Notes: a model not told the origin generated them from the sequence alone. Counted from the stretch's first letter, positions 44,416 to 56,072 are shown. The stretch is DNA of 64,000 bases from Gongronella butleri (GCA_025201375.1 JAIWZP010000017.1:248001-312000), one strand, 5' to 3'. Numbers and translations are program-made.

Positions 44416-45882
44416 GCGTTTTTACAAGGCAATGGTGTCGTCGCGGCGGCCAAAGTACTTCCAATAGCCTGGAAACTCGCTGCTCTTGTAAAAGAGGTCG
44501 TTTGTCTCATAGACGCCGTCGTCGCGGAAGGCAATCGCCGTGGCGAGTGTGGGGCAATCGCTGCGCACTGTCAAATGGAACAAAGGCTGGCTATCGGGCG
44601 TCGTCATCTCTTCGGCTTCCCACTTGGCATAGAGTTGGATGCTGTCCAGTACTTTAAGCGCATGGCAATTGCGGCGATCCGACAACGACGAACCCATAAA
44701 GAAAGCAATTTCTGCAAAAAAAAAAAAAAAAGTGAGCAAGGTGTCGCACATTTATTTTTGATTAGCAATTATTCACCTGTCGTGCCATATGCCGGGCACA
44801 AGTTGATATTGAGCATGTCCACCAAGTGCGACGCGACTTCTTCCTTGAGCGGCGCGCCGCCATACTGCAACATACGGATGTTTTTGTAATATTCGGGCTT
44901 TTTCCACGCATCTGGTGCGTCGTCGTCGAGCAGACGCAAAGAGATGTGCTCAACAATCAAGGGCGCCGTCATGATCAACGTCACGCGTTGTTTCTCGATG
45001 GTCTTTAGCAACGTATCGATGGATGGCGGAAATTGGTCGTGAAACGTGATGGACGCGCCGAATTGAGCCACCGACAGCGTGGTAAACACGCCAACAACGT
45101 GGAACCTGGAATAATTCATTAAAAAAGCGCGAAAAAAGAGTCAATTTGTTGGACAATTCTGTGTGTCAATTCTCTTACAAAGGCATATTGGACATGAAAA
45201 CGTCATCCGAGGTAAGTTTCACGTTAAACGATTCAAAGTGCACGCGTTTGAAATTGGCGAGATGAAGGGTGTAGCGATTGCTGAGGCGGATTGGCTTTGG
45301 AAAATCCGTAGAGCCTGAGCTGTGGATGATTAGCGCAATGTCCTCGATTTCGTCTGGTGCGAACGTCGGCACAGGCAGAGAAGACGCGCCATGTTCCGCT
45401 GCGGGGTCATTGGCAAGCGCAGGCAAGTCGAGCGCATCAATTCGCGTCATCTTGCAATCATGGAAGGCATTGGCGGCCGCCAAGCCGGCAATATGGGCGT
45501 AAGGCGGTGTAGCAAGAACGAGAGCACACTCTGTCTTGTTGAGGAGATTCTCGAGCGCGGCCTGGGAATTGCGCGTCGAAAGGAGCATTAGCGTCACTTT
45601 GCAGCGTGCCATTGCCAGCATCCACACAAGATAGTCCGCCGAATGATCTGCCATGAAGCCAACGACAGGGCGTGCATGTGAACCAGGAGGTAACTTCTCG
45701 ATTTGAGGCAGCATGTGCCGCGCCAGAGCAATGGATGCCCGCTTGACTTGATCGTACGTATACGATGCCATCAAATCACCCTCGCTTTCCAAAAGCTTGA
45801 GATACACCTTGTCACCGTGCGCCTTGGCATTGGCATCAAAGTAATCAATAATGGAAGTATGTTGTAGTCGATTTTCGATCAT
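42037..45882 (-). CDS. NRPS-like A-T-R enzyme (adenylation, carrier, thioester reductase), 8 exons
   Basis: Exons 45882-45179, 45105-44777, 44711-44426, 44331-44162, 44092-43982, 43905-43787, 43720-42638 and 42504-42037 give 1089 aa. Adenylation domain: IIHSSGSTDFPKPI (A3-type loop, with Asp where Thr/Gly is usual), CPAYGTTGE (A5), YWKYFGRRDDTIAL (A8 region) and NGEKTNP (A10, catalytic Lys). Carrier domain: LFDLGLNSLLATQL, with Ser as the phosphopantetheine site. Reductase domain: VSGVTGSIGSFALQDLL (NADPH-binding GxxGxxG) and MGYAQSKYIVE (YxxxK catalytic pair). The set activates a carboxylic acid, loads it on the carrier and releases an aldehyde. It resembles aminoadipate reductase (Lys2) and fungal carboxylate reductases. 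Lys2 is longer (~1400 aa) with an extra N-terminal part, so a different acid is likely. Start chosen at 45882, giving the usual N-terminus of the adenylation fold. Confidence 0.93.
42512..42560 (-). repeat. Homopolymer tract (T49 in gene sense) in the last intron of the NRPS-like gene
   Basis: 49 A on the plus strand, read as T in the gene. It lies beside the acceptor GCAAAAG of the last intron. Confidence 0.9.
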
Positions 45883-46415
45883 CTTGTGATGAATAACAGA
45901 AAAAAAAGAGGGTGCAAATAGCCAAAAAGCGCAGTTGCTATTTAACAGATCAGCAATTTTATGCCATTCGGCACGTTCGATGGAATCCCCGCGTTGTCAT
46001 TGGGCCCGTCCTCGGGGTGGAGCCCAATGGAAAACGAGCAGCAGGAAGAAAATAATTTACCCGACAGATTTTCGACACACCTCCTTTTTTTTCGCCTCCC
46101 TTCCTGGCTGTAAATTTTTATCCGTCCATGGCATTGCATTGTAAAGGAAAAACGGTTTTTATTTTTTGCCGGCATCGTGCTGCATAGTGCATCGAGCTGC
46201 GTAAGGGACAAGCATTGGAGGACAAAGGCCAAGTGAAACCACTGGACTGGTTTCCAAAATGCATTCCTGTCAGTTGATCGCAGCTCATTTGTTGTTTTGG
46301 GAGCCGGATCAAGGCTCGCGTAATCTTTTTCCATAGACCGAGAGCCAGTCGCTAGGTTGTAGTTTGACAAATTTAGGACAATTGGTTTCTTGGCCGCCCC
46401 CACGCGCGCCAAACT

Positions 46416-46446
<31 letters not shown>

Positions 46447-46830
46447 ATGATTTTGGAGCTGAGCAGTAGGTCGTGAACCATCTAGGCTAATGAACAGCGT
46501 CAACTATGAGGGCAAACCCACACGGTGGCAGAAGAATGACATCATTCAAACAAAAAATCAGCAAAATAAAATGACCATTTCAGGAAAAAAGGCAAACGCA
46601 TGGCATTTCAAGTAACACAAGGCGCAATGTGACGAGGTGCCATGAATTGCTGGAATACACCTAACCGCCGCGCAGGCGTGTGTTACGGTGTTGCACAAGA
46701 GCAGGGCATGAAAAAGCCGCAATGGGGTGAATTTCAGGTGTGCGACACTTTTTATTTTAATTTACAGATGCAAAGAGGAACGATCGCGATTCTGAGATGC
46801 TTTAAGAACGCGCGAGCGAGACTAATTAGG
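45883..46830. other. Intergenic region between NRPS-like and PIG-P genes
   Basis: 948 bp. It holds the promoter of the NRPS-like gene (immediately right of 45882), a run of about 28 A near 46415-46443 and no ORF with family features. No clear TATA box in minus orientation. Confidence 0.5.
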
Positions 46831-48297
46831 CTAGCGGCGCCGATTTCCTTGGGTGCTAGTGAAAGATGAGGATGAAGACGTGCGCTGGTGGCCAGATTGT
46901 GATGACGTGCGCTGATGACCCGACAAGGAAGAGGTCGATGAGGTGCGCTGATGGCTCGACGACGAGGATGCGGTGCGCTGGTGGCCAGATGAGCGCGTCG
47001 AGAGCGGAATGACGGACGGATCTTGGTACAGGAACGTGTTTACGACGGCAATAGGAATATCATGCAATTCGGGCATATAATCAGGCGGGCGCGCCGCAAC
47101 GGGTGGTATGCTGTCTTTGGCCATGATCACCGCGTGCTCATCTAAGGGAAAAAAAAAAAAAAAAAAAAGGCAGTCAGTTGATACGAGCACGTCTTTTTTT
47201 GCCTGAAAATGCCCCAATTACCCGTGATCGCTTCCAACGTATCAAAGGGAGGCGTGTTCATCATGTTGTACGTGACGTAGTAAAAGAAGATGAACCAGAC
47301 CAACACCATCAGCCATGTCGGGATGGCCAGCGCCCAGTACCTGAGAAAAAAAAAAAAAAAAAAGAAAAAAAATGAGCCGCAGCTTTGGGGTGTCTTTTTG
47401 GTCGTCGAATTGAGCGCGTTGTACCTGCTTGGGTAGTAGGTAATGCCCAAATCATGTAGAATGCGGTCAGGCAGGTACGCCCAGATGATGTAGAGGCCAA
47501 AAACGACAAAAGTGGCCAGGTACATGACAAAGCCATAATACTCGTAGATGGGTGTCTTGTTTGTGATGGCCACGGGCGGCGCGCGCTCCACTTTGTCCGG
47601 CAAAGAAGGCAACCTGAAATAAAATTATGCGCGTGATGAGCCATTGTGAGACGCGACGCGATTTTCGCGCTTTTTTTTTTGTGCCCAACAGCCGTGCCCA
47701 TGCCCTCAATCCGTTTTCACTGGTCATTTTCCTTACTCTGAATACGATCTTGGACGATGTCCCTTTTGAAATTCTTTGGATGGCGTCGATTTTTTGTCGC
47801 TGACCCCTGTTTTGAGCGCGTCTGCCGTTTTTGAAGGCGTCCAGTCCTGATCTTGGTATAACTTGGCCGACTTTTCGTACTTTTTGGACAAGAAGCTGCT
47901 GAATGAATTGCGACGCCGCTTGCTAGAGCATCAAAAGAACACAAAAAAGGCGGGTTTTTAGTCGTGTTGGTTTGGTTTTACGCGTCGTGTCGAACGAACG
48001 AGCGACTTACAGCGCAACAGCGGGCTGATGCATGGCATTCATATGCGCCGTGGCAAGAGTGGCCATGGAGGTATCATTGGATGCAAGCATGGAGGGACTC
48101 ATTGGCGCGTGCTGGCTGCTGCTGCGTACGAGGCTGACGAGCGACATCTCGGAGCGACTCATGTTCAAAGGCGAAGCGACAATTTTGTTTTCTTGCACAG
48201 CGTCTTCATCTTCCTCGCGCAGCTCATGCAGCGTCGTGATAATTGACGGTAGATGCGGCTTGGAAAATGGCGCGCTGTAAGAAGAATCGTCAGCCAT
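46831..48297 (-). CDS. GPI19: PIG-P/Gpi19 subunit of GPI-GlcNAc transferase, extended (5 exons)
   Basis: Exons 48297-48011, 47922-47737, 47613-47425, 47340-47222 and 47141-46831 give 363 aa. The PIG-P core spans about residues 170-265: IYEYYGFVMYLATFVVFGLY, then WAYLPDRILHDLGITYYPSRYWALAIP and a second membrane segment ending NMMNTPPFDTLEAI. PIG-P is a small two-pass ER subunit of the complex that makes GlcNAc-PI, the first GPI-anchor step. The protein is about twice the usual size. A ~160-residue Ser-rich N-terminal extension has patches such as SKRRRNSFSSFL that look like phospho-switch sites. The C-terminal tail (PIPLYQD-type region plus at least five copies of GHQRT or HQRTSS) is unusual. 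The core assignment is secure; the extension boundaries rest on the splice pattern. Confidence 0.88.
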
Positions 48298-49199
48298 CGA
48301 GCTTAAGGGCGCGTAAATGTAAAAAGAGAAACTTGTGAAAAAGTGGGAAACGAAGTGCTGCGCGGACTTTTGCTCCCTTTTGATTCCCGTCTTTTGCTGA
48401 ACGCGTCCTCCTGCTATGCTGCTTGTTGAAATGTCATGTCTTTCCAGCAGAAAAATCTTGCATCCAAAAAAAAAAAAATGTAAAAACCGCATCATCAATG
48501 TAATTTTGATGCAAACGTTGAGGCTGCATTGGCTTCTAGAACAAGAGACTAGCTGTATCACACTGCAGAGAAGCCACTTTTTCGCGTTTTTTTTGTATTT
48601 TGCGTGCCTCTCGCAGCAGACAATCTTCTCAAAAATCCAATTGTAACCCCAATGGACATTGAGTGGTGCGAATCTTCTGCTTTCAAAGCATCACCAAAAC
48701 CCGCGATTCCCTCAAAAACGACTAGTTGCGCGTAATTCACTTGTTTCCGTAGTATTTACACACAGGATTACAGTACCAATGTAGTGATTTGGATTTCTAG
48801 CTGTATTTTGCTTTATGTAGCCCCTTTTTCACCTGCACGTTCTCTCTCTTTTTTTTTTTTGTTCCTTTCTTGTTACGTACAGTATTTAATGCGCCTCTGT
48901 CTCCGTTTTTACTTTTTCTCTTTAGTGTTGGGCTTGCATTGGCCTACATAAAAGCGTTTGCCGTGTTACAGTAGTTCTTGGTGGGTCGGAAGCCTCTTAG
49001 TGGCACAACGCCGGTACAGTACGCCCGTGGCCCGTCGCTTAAGTTGTTGTTTAAGATATCATAATGGCAAGTTCAGTGAAATGAACACGAAGAAACACAA
49101 TACGTATATCATATACTGTACGCACAAATAAAAGGTTTGATATGTGCATCTGTCCGTTTTTTAATCTCAACAGACAGAACGTGAAATGCGATGTCACTT

Positions 49200-49740
49200 C
49201 AATGCTTGCTGCAGCGCGCTACGCGGCACAAAAAAGCACTCACATTTGCCATTAAAAAAAGGCAAATCTTGTTTTTCAGACTTTGGCGGCTTACTGTATG
49301 TGCTTCCAGAAATTTTTTTACAGCCTGTGAATTCCAAATTCCTTCAGTTTACTCTATTTTGCATTCAACTCACCATCTGAATGGTCGGCACCGTTCAAAA
49401 ACAGCTGCATCGCATTCAGCGCAAAATTTGTAACAAAAAAGCTTAAAACCCCAAAGCGCTACGACCACTTTTTAAAAATTCAGGGGTCACTCAGGGGTCG
49501 CTCAGGGGTCACACATTCAAACTCAGAAAATACCTAATTTGATAAATTTTGAACTCCGAGTGATCAATGCATCCCAAACAGGTAATTCCGACAATTTCCT
49601 ATTGGCAGACAAATTGGCAGGCCCTCTCAGCTGGAAAAAAAGCCCAAAGAGTGACGCATGAACGGCGGTCGACCGAGAAAAAGTACCTACTTTGGGTAAG
49701 ATTTTTTTGCAAAAATTTAAGGTTTGAGACTTTCAAAATA
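49200..49740. repeat. Degenerate dispersed repeat, blocks A and B (island 4 copy)
   Basis: Colinear with 7680-8300. Here the CAGGGGTCACTC word occurs three times instead of two. Confidence 0.7.
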
Positions 49741-49910
49741 CTGTAAGTTATGATATGTCTGGATTGCATGGATTTTTTTTACAGTATTTTTTTATTTTGC
49801 ACATTTTTGCGTGTTGATCATGGATGAGTGGTGGGCTGCTGGTGGCTGATGAAAATGGTCAATGCAAAAAGTTCAAACCCAAGCTAGAGCACTACTGCAA
49901 CTCATCCCAT

Positions 49911-50320
49911 TAGATGCTTTGCCCCCCTGTTTGTTAGTACAACAGTAAAACTCTAATAAAAACCGAGCGCGACTAGACCATTGTCGAGCAAATCGCGATT
50001 GAAGATTTTGATGAAAAAGTGAACTTTCTCTGCGAGTTTTGGTCATCCATCGGTGAAACTGGTCTCATTCGATAGGAATTCAACAGATGCCTTTGAAATG
50101 TCAAAAGCACTGTTGGTTGCTTTTCCAGTTGTCGAAAAAATTGAGCTTGAAAATTGATCCAATGTTTGAACGACTTTTACAAGCAGGCAAGGTTCATCCA
50201 TTGAGTTCACAAACAATCAGGAAATAACACAGAGTGCGTCTCTTTCGATCGGTGTCACTTTCACGGCGATCCACAAAAAATATTTTGAGAACCCGTTGTG
50301 AATTTGTGGAAATATCAAGA
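49911..50320. repeat. Degenerate dispersed repeat, block C (island 4 copy)
   Basis: Matches about 9482-9830 and 52325-52735 (CCATTAGATGCTTTGCCC, AAATCGCGATTGAAGATTT, AAACTGGTCTCATTCGA). Confidence 0.7.
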
Positions 50321-51099
50321 TTTGGATTCATTTGCACAGTGACTCGGTCGACTCATGGTTTAAACAACGTCTTTTCAAAAAAAAAGACGCGTCGATATAA
50401 CGTACGTAATGTGTAGCTTTTGTGCGATTCAACCATGATGATTTGTGGCGTTAAGTTCTGCACTTGTAAAAATGTCTTGATTTCGAATTCATTTGCACCA
50501 CAACGGTCCAGTCTAGCTACAGTATCGCTGGTTTTCAATGTCATTTGAACAAGGCGCGGCGAAATAGTCAAGGAGCAAAGGTTGGGAGGCAATCGAATCA
50601 TGATTTGTGTTGGTCATCATTGGATTTGTGACAATTCGTAAAAACGGTGCATGCCACGAAAACGACCCGATCAACCTCTGGTTTTTTAATTTTTCCTTCA
50701 AAGAGAGACGCTGAAAAAGCCAAGAGGCAAAGTTTGGCGGTGACCGAATCATGATTTTACCGCGAAATGATTTTTACGAAAACGCGCTACAGCAAAATTT
50801 TCAGCAATGTCGTGGTTCCCGACAAACCACATGGTTGACCTTTGCTTTTTTATTTTTTTATGACAAGAGAGGGGTAAAATCCACTACTGTACTACTGTAC
50901 ATGTAAAAGTTTCGTGGCGCTGAGATGAGTCATTGGTGACGAAATGTTTTTTTTTCAAATTTAGAAAAAAAAGTGGATCAGGTCAAAATGCATCTGGAGG
51001 GTCCCTCGCTTTGAGAAGAGGGTCAAGCCCAAACAAAGATCTCAAATTCGTTTGGCAACCTACACACTGGGGATCTAAAAGCCATGCCATTACAAGCAT

Positions 51100-51480
51100 A
51101 AACCCCCTCTTTCTAAGCAAATCTGCAATAAAACTTGGGGGTCGATCAAGCTGTTTTCGAGGAAAATGAGATCAAAGCCAAAATATAGAAAATGAACTTT
51201 CTTGATCAGTTTTGGTCGTACGCGCGTGAAACTGGGTTCATCCGACAGAGAATCGAATTCAGCATCTTTGGTCACAGTAGCTCGCCATCCTTTGCCTTGT
51301 CCATTGCCGAAAAAAATGAAGCTGAAATCTTTGATTGGGCGTCGCAAGTGTACAAATGTTGCCCATCATCGGCGTTGCCGTGCAGGGACAAAATGACACT
51401 CTTGCGTGTCTCTTTCTACTCGCAAGTTTTGAGCATGGCAAAATAGCAATCAAACGCGCCAGAGACAAAATTGAGAATTT
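51100..51480. repeat. Degenerate dispersed repeat, block D (island 4 copy)
   Basis: Colinear with 11470-11780; see that entry for landmarks. Confidence 0.65.
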
Positions 51481-51639
51481 ATAGGGAAATATCGATTTTC
51501 TCGTCAACGGCCAGGTCAACCCCCGGTTGTTTTACTTTTGTTTGGAAAGAAGAGAGAGGCCGAAATACCCACATGTCAAAGTTTCGTGGAGCTGAGAGCA
51601 CTCGATGGTGCCCCTTGTCGAATTGAAAAAAGCACGATT

Positions 51640-52290
51640 TTCCACCGATTTTCCAAGGTGTACAGTCACGAATTTTTAATCCGTAAAAAATTAGGTCCTC
51701 GAATCGCCGCGACATTCAACCACATGGTAGAAGAATGTATCCATTTATCAATAAAAATGCAATAAAATCCAAGGGTTCCATTGACTGGTTTTCGCGTAAA
51801 TTGCAATTTGCTTTGTATTTTTGCTACAAGGCTACTGTATCTCGACAAAGACTGGCCGCTGATCCTTGAAACGCAGCTCATACAGTAAGAAAGAGTGCAA
51901 TCTGCTGCGTACGTGACCATCAATGATCTCTTTAAAAAACAAGTTCCAGACAGAATTGACGCGAACAGATTGTTTGCGCGGCAAATTGGACGCGTGAAAA
52001 ACCCCGTCAGACTTTAATTTAAGGGCGCTTGTTTCAAGTCAAATCCATGTATCTGAATCCTCTTTTGCTAGTGAATGCGTCGATACGACTCCAAGGACGC
52101 GCTCCTGCGTGTCATTTGTCGGCAAAGTTTATTCCAAAATCCCGAATTGCCTGCCAACCAGTAGGTCAATCTCACTCTTTTTGGCCATGTTTCGTGGTTT
52201 CTCCCTGTGCTGCCTCTTGCGTGCAAGTTTGGAGGAATTCTGGAGATCCTTTTTTTTCGATTTTGATTTTGGAGCTCTGAGATGGCTATT
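51640..52290. repeat. Degenerate dispersed repeat, block E (island 4 copy)
   Basis: Colinear with 26330-26990. Followed directly by a C-type copy at 52325, an arrangement absent from island 2. Confidence 0.65.
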
Positions 52291-52324
52291 TTTTGATTTG
52301 CACTAGGCGCGCCCCAGCGCGCTG

Positions 52325-52735
52325 GAAGTCACCCCATTAGATGTTTTGCCCCCCTGTTTGTTAGTTAATCTGGAATAAAAATTGGGGGTCGACGAGACCA
52401 CTGTCGAGCGAATCTCAATCAAAGATTTTGTTGAAAAAAAATGTTGTCTCTGTTAGTTTTGATCGGATTGCGGTAAAACTGATTCCTTTTGGCAGAGATT
52501 CAACTGCTGCTTTCAACAAATCGAAAGCGCCATGGGTCGCCTTGTCCGTTATCGAACAAATCGAATTTAAAAATGGACGCAATGGTTTGATCGGATTTTG
52601 CAAGCGTACAAAGTTCGTTCATCGGGCGTGCAAACAATTAGAAAACGGTGTACGAGCGTGTCTTTTTCTAATGGTACCAGTTTCACCGCGATCCGTGAAA
52701 AAAATGGGGAATCTGTGCTGAATTTGTGAAGATTA
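52325..52735. repeat. Degenerate dispersed repeat, second block C copy of island 4
   Basis: Third copy of block C. It shares CCATTAGATGTTTTGCCC, GTCGACGAGACCA, AAACAATTAGAAAACGG and TTTCACCGCGATCCGTG with 49911-50320. Confidence 0.7.
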
Positions 52736-52899
52736 TGGTATTTTCTTTGAATTCATCCGGGCAATGGTCTGATAGACCTCTGGATTATCATAATGTTTCA
52801 TGTGAAATAGGACAGGGGAAGAGAATGATAGGACTTTAGGGTAGCTTATCATGAGATAAAAAGTGAGAGAGAGAAAAGAGAGGAAAATAGTGGGGAAAG

Positions 52900-53634
52900 A
52901 GACGTTTACATAGGATGTCATTTGGAAATACACTCTTTTTTATTGAAATGATAGTAGCTTCAAGAACAAGGCTTGCCATAACCACGCCCACGCCAAGCAG
53001 TCGCAACAATTTCATATTACCATGGCAAAAAAAAAAGTCAAAAAAGGTCTTTTTCGTTGTTGTGTTTACCTTGAGAAATGTCTGAGCTATCCTCTGCGCT
53101 GGGCGAACTATCCACTCCAGCACTGCGGCAAGTTGAAGCCAGCAGCCACTGCCCGCCTTCGGGTTTGGCAAATCCCTTCACAGGCCCGCAAAATTGAGTT
53201 CGGAATGGCGCGTCTGGTTCATGATCTACTTTTAAGTCAGAGCACGGTGACCGGGTCGATTATGCATTCTAGCCACGTCCTAGCACAGAATCACAAGACT
53301 AACAAGCATTCCCAGCCGACCGCTGCCAGGTACTGGCCGTGAAGTCACCACCTTTGACGGAATTTGTCGATTCCAAAGACAAAAGGTCCGAATGTCCCTG
53401 AAACCACATCGTTCTGCTCTATCTTCGGCATGCTAGGCAAAAGAATGATGTAACAACGAACCTTGCATACCAAAGTAGGTCTCCAGTGGTATGCAAAGGC
53501 AGGTGTCGTCTCACGATCTAGCTTTGTGTGCCCACCAAGCAAGTTGAATGGGCACAGCTTGTGTGGATAGCTCAGCGAGAAAGAAAAAAAAAAAACAAGC
53601 GACACCGGGTCCCCTTTTCTCAAATGGGAAGGCG

Positions 53635-53673
<39 letters not shown>

Positions 53674-53770
53674 GAAGCACTAATTGAAAGTGCAGCTGTG
53701 CAATCGAGGGTCGTGAGAGCAAGGGCCTGCGCATTGCTGCCTGTGCAATTGCGTGGCCTTGGCAGGGTGT
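52900..53770 (-). other. Possible decayed or unrecognised gene
   Basis: This stretch is less AT-rich than its surroundings. On the minus strand, short open segments sit next to splice-like sites: a segment around 53100-53230 ending in a GTAAAC donor, and another around 53340-53520 ending in GTGGTG-type sequence. Frames do not join into one protein by eye, and no family was recognised. It may be a pseudogene or non-coding. Confidence 0.15.
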
Positions 53771-53996
53771 GACAAGGATTCATGCGCGAGAGTCTTTTTT
53801 ATGCACATCTGATTGGCCGAGAATACTGCTTCAGACGCGCCATAAGAAAAAGAGGCGCAGTGGTGTGTCGGCGCTCCAAATAGACCTGTTGTAGCAAACC
53901 AGAGGCGACACTGACAAAAAATAAAAGAGAACAAAGGCGCGTCTCAATTTTTTTTTCTCTTCTTCCTCGTTCCCTTCCCCCATTTTTTTTTATCAT

Positions 53997-55995
53997 TTGG
54001 ATTTTTTCGCGAACAAAGACTGCTCTTTCGAGAGCTATTGCCTGGAACATCCAAATCCTCCCGATAACCTGCGGGTCATCAAGGCTTTGCGCATGATATT
54101 CAAGGAAGCGGCAAAACATGCACTGGATCGCTGCAAGGACCGCGAAGAATCTTTGAAATTGCAGTTTTTACTAGAAAAAATAAGTTTTTTTTTTTTTTTT
54201 TTTTTGCATTGGTGTATGATATCTTACTTATGGTTTTGTCATATTAGCGATACAGTGACGCACAGCTGCAAAAGCTGTTGAATTGTGGCCAGCAACAGCT
54301 AACTGTCAATATCAACGTCTGCAACAACGAAGTCCACAATGGCTCAATCAATGTGGGCGGCACCACTAGCCACCGCGTCAAGCGCGTGCGCTTGAATCCT
54401 CCTCGAGTGAGTCTGCGCTTCTTTTTTTCTTTTTAAATGGACACGCAATCTAACTTTTTCTGTTTTTTTTTAATGTAGTCGTCGCCAGTGCCAACCACCG
54501 CGCCTGCACCTGACTCCGTTTTTTCCGCGCCGACCGCCATTCCCAGCGAACCGCCATCACCGCGTCGCGCGCCTCCAGCCCCATGGCCAAGCTGCACAGC
54601 GAGATGAAGGCTAAATACCTGGCAATGGAGCGCCACAAAATGTGGACCCTCAGCACGGGGAAGGTCGTTGAGAAAGCCCTTCTCGACTATGCTGCGCATC
54701 TCAAGGACGAAAAGTAAGATCACAATCGTTTGAGATTCTCTCAATTCACCTTTTTTTTAAGCGTTGCCCATTCGTTTATGGTCGATCCACGAGACCCCCA
54801 GCTGGTCATCCAAGGCGTCTTTTCGGAAGAGGAGCTCACGGAGATTGCATCGACTGACGCCAAGCCCAAGCCGCAAATGCCGCCCAAGCTTGGAGAGCTC
54901 ATCAAGTCGCTCAGGCTTGTAAGTTGAGGGTGATGCACTAATGTAATCCGATGGCTCATTTTTTATTTTATCTCTCAGACGACCACCTCGGCGCTGCGCA
55001 AGCGCATGCGCAATGTCATCGCCAATGTGCTTGAGGACGAGGACGAGGATGCCATCTGGGTGCTCACGACCATCCAAGAACTGTAAGCAAATGGTGTTTT
55101 GGATGAAATGAAGAAGGCTGATTTAATCAATACTTTTTTTTTTTTAGCGTCACAAAACTCGAGTATGGTCATCTCGACAAATCGCATTACGAGTCCTGGT
55201 TTGACGTCCATGTTTGGCGATTTATTGACCAGCTGTTTGTTTATGGCACGCAACTCGAGGTTGTCCGGTAAGAAATTTACAATCGTAACAAAATGCTCGC
55301 TCGAGTAAAGCATTTACAAGATTTCTGCTTTTTTTATAGTGGTGATTGTTATGCGTCTCGTGCCTCGGCAATGCGCCGCAACAACGCGCGTGCTGACCCA
55401 ACATGCCGCCAACGCGTGGGCCACCGCCTTGACCTTGTCATCCGTGCGCATCACACCGACAGCAAGGTTGACCTCGAATTCGGTGGCGGCGAGTCGTCCA
55501 AGGCGTTTGACGGCTGCAGCGAGACCAAGCTGATGAATGAGTCTGGTCTGAAGCTGCCCAAGGCGCTAAAAGACATGTTCGACGCGCTCACTCAGGTGGC
55601 CCCCAACAAAGCGCGCAAGATCGAAACGATGGGCCTCATCACGTTTGGTATGATAGCATTGACTATTTTTTTTTTAATTTTCACCTACTTACTGCCCATT
55701 TTTAGGCCTCCATTTCGATGCGTTGTTTGTCGACAGCCATCGCGGTTATGCCTGCCGCATTACGCGCCTCCAAAAGGCCATCGATCTCGTGCCCTCCGAG
55801 GCCAATTTCGCGGACCCAGTCCTCACGGCCATTGGCACCGCCTGGCAAATCAAGCAGCAGGCCAACGCGGTCTACAACCTGGTAGTGTGCGACGCGAACG
55901 GCAACGACGACGAAAGCGAATGGTTCGCCAGTATTGGCCGAACGTGGACGAAGCGCGAGACTGTCGACTTCCCTGCCGCCGCTTCTTCCCCGTAG
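53997..55995 (+). CDS. Uncharacterised Mucoromycota-type protein with a nuclease-like motif (about 8 exons, 5' end uncertain)
   Basis: Exons: about 53997-54179, 54248-54406, 54547-54713, 54762-54918, 54979-55082, 55148-55267, 55340-55647 and 55706-55995. Conserved-looking blocks: MWTLSTGKVVE, AHSFMVDPRD, HVWRFIDQLF, GHRLDLVIRAHH followed by LEFGGGE, KLPKALKDMFD, METMGLITF-type and GYACRITR. I recall this pattern from a large uncharacterised family of Mucoromycota proteins, but cannot name a domain. The D(x)nExGxE arrangement in the GHRLDLVIR...LEFGGGE block resembles a PD-(D/E)xK nuclease core (inference). The first segment lacks an ATG and its 3' junction reads AT rather than GT (ATAAGT at 54180), so the first exon is tentative. 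The 5' edge lies next to repeat island 4. Confidence 0.65.
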
Positions 55996-56072
55996 CGAAA
56001 TATGATACCATGCCATGCATTTTTTCTGTTACTTCTCTCCCACTTCCCCTACCCCCCTCTATTCTCTCTGTA

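Larger units (their letters stand above)
48298..53996. other. Gene-poor repeat island 4
   Basis: 5.7 kb with dispersed repeat blocks A (about 49200-49390), B (about 49400-49740), C (about 49911-50320), D (about 51100-51480), E (about 51640-52290) and a further C copy (about 52325-52735). The order A-B-C-D matches island 1. Many TACWGTA heptamers. No gene with recognised features; 52900-53770 is less AT-rich and may contain a decayed gene (listed separately). Confidence 0.65.

Noticed and set aside
50140..50760. Possible coding remnant in the island 4 repeats
   Set aside because: The segments repeat with other islands and carry stops in all frames. They are treated as non-coding dispersed repeats.
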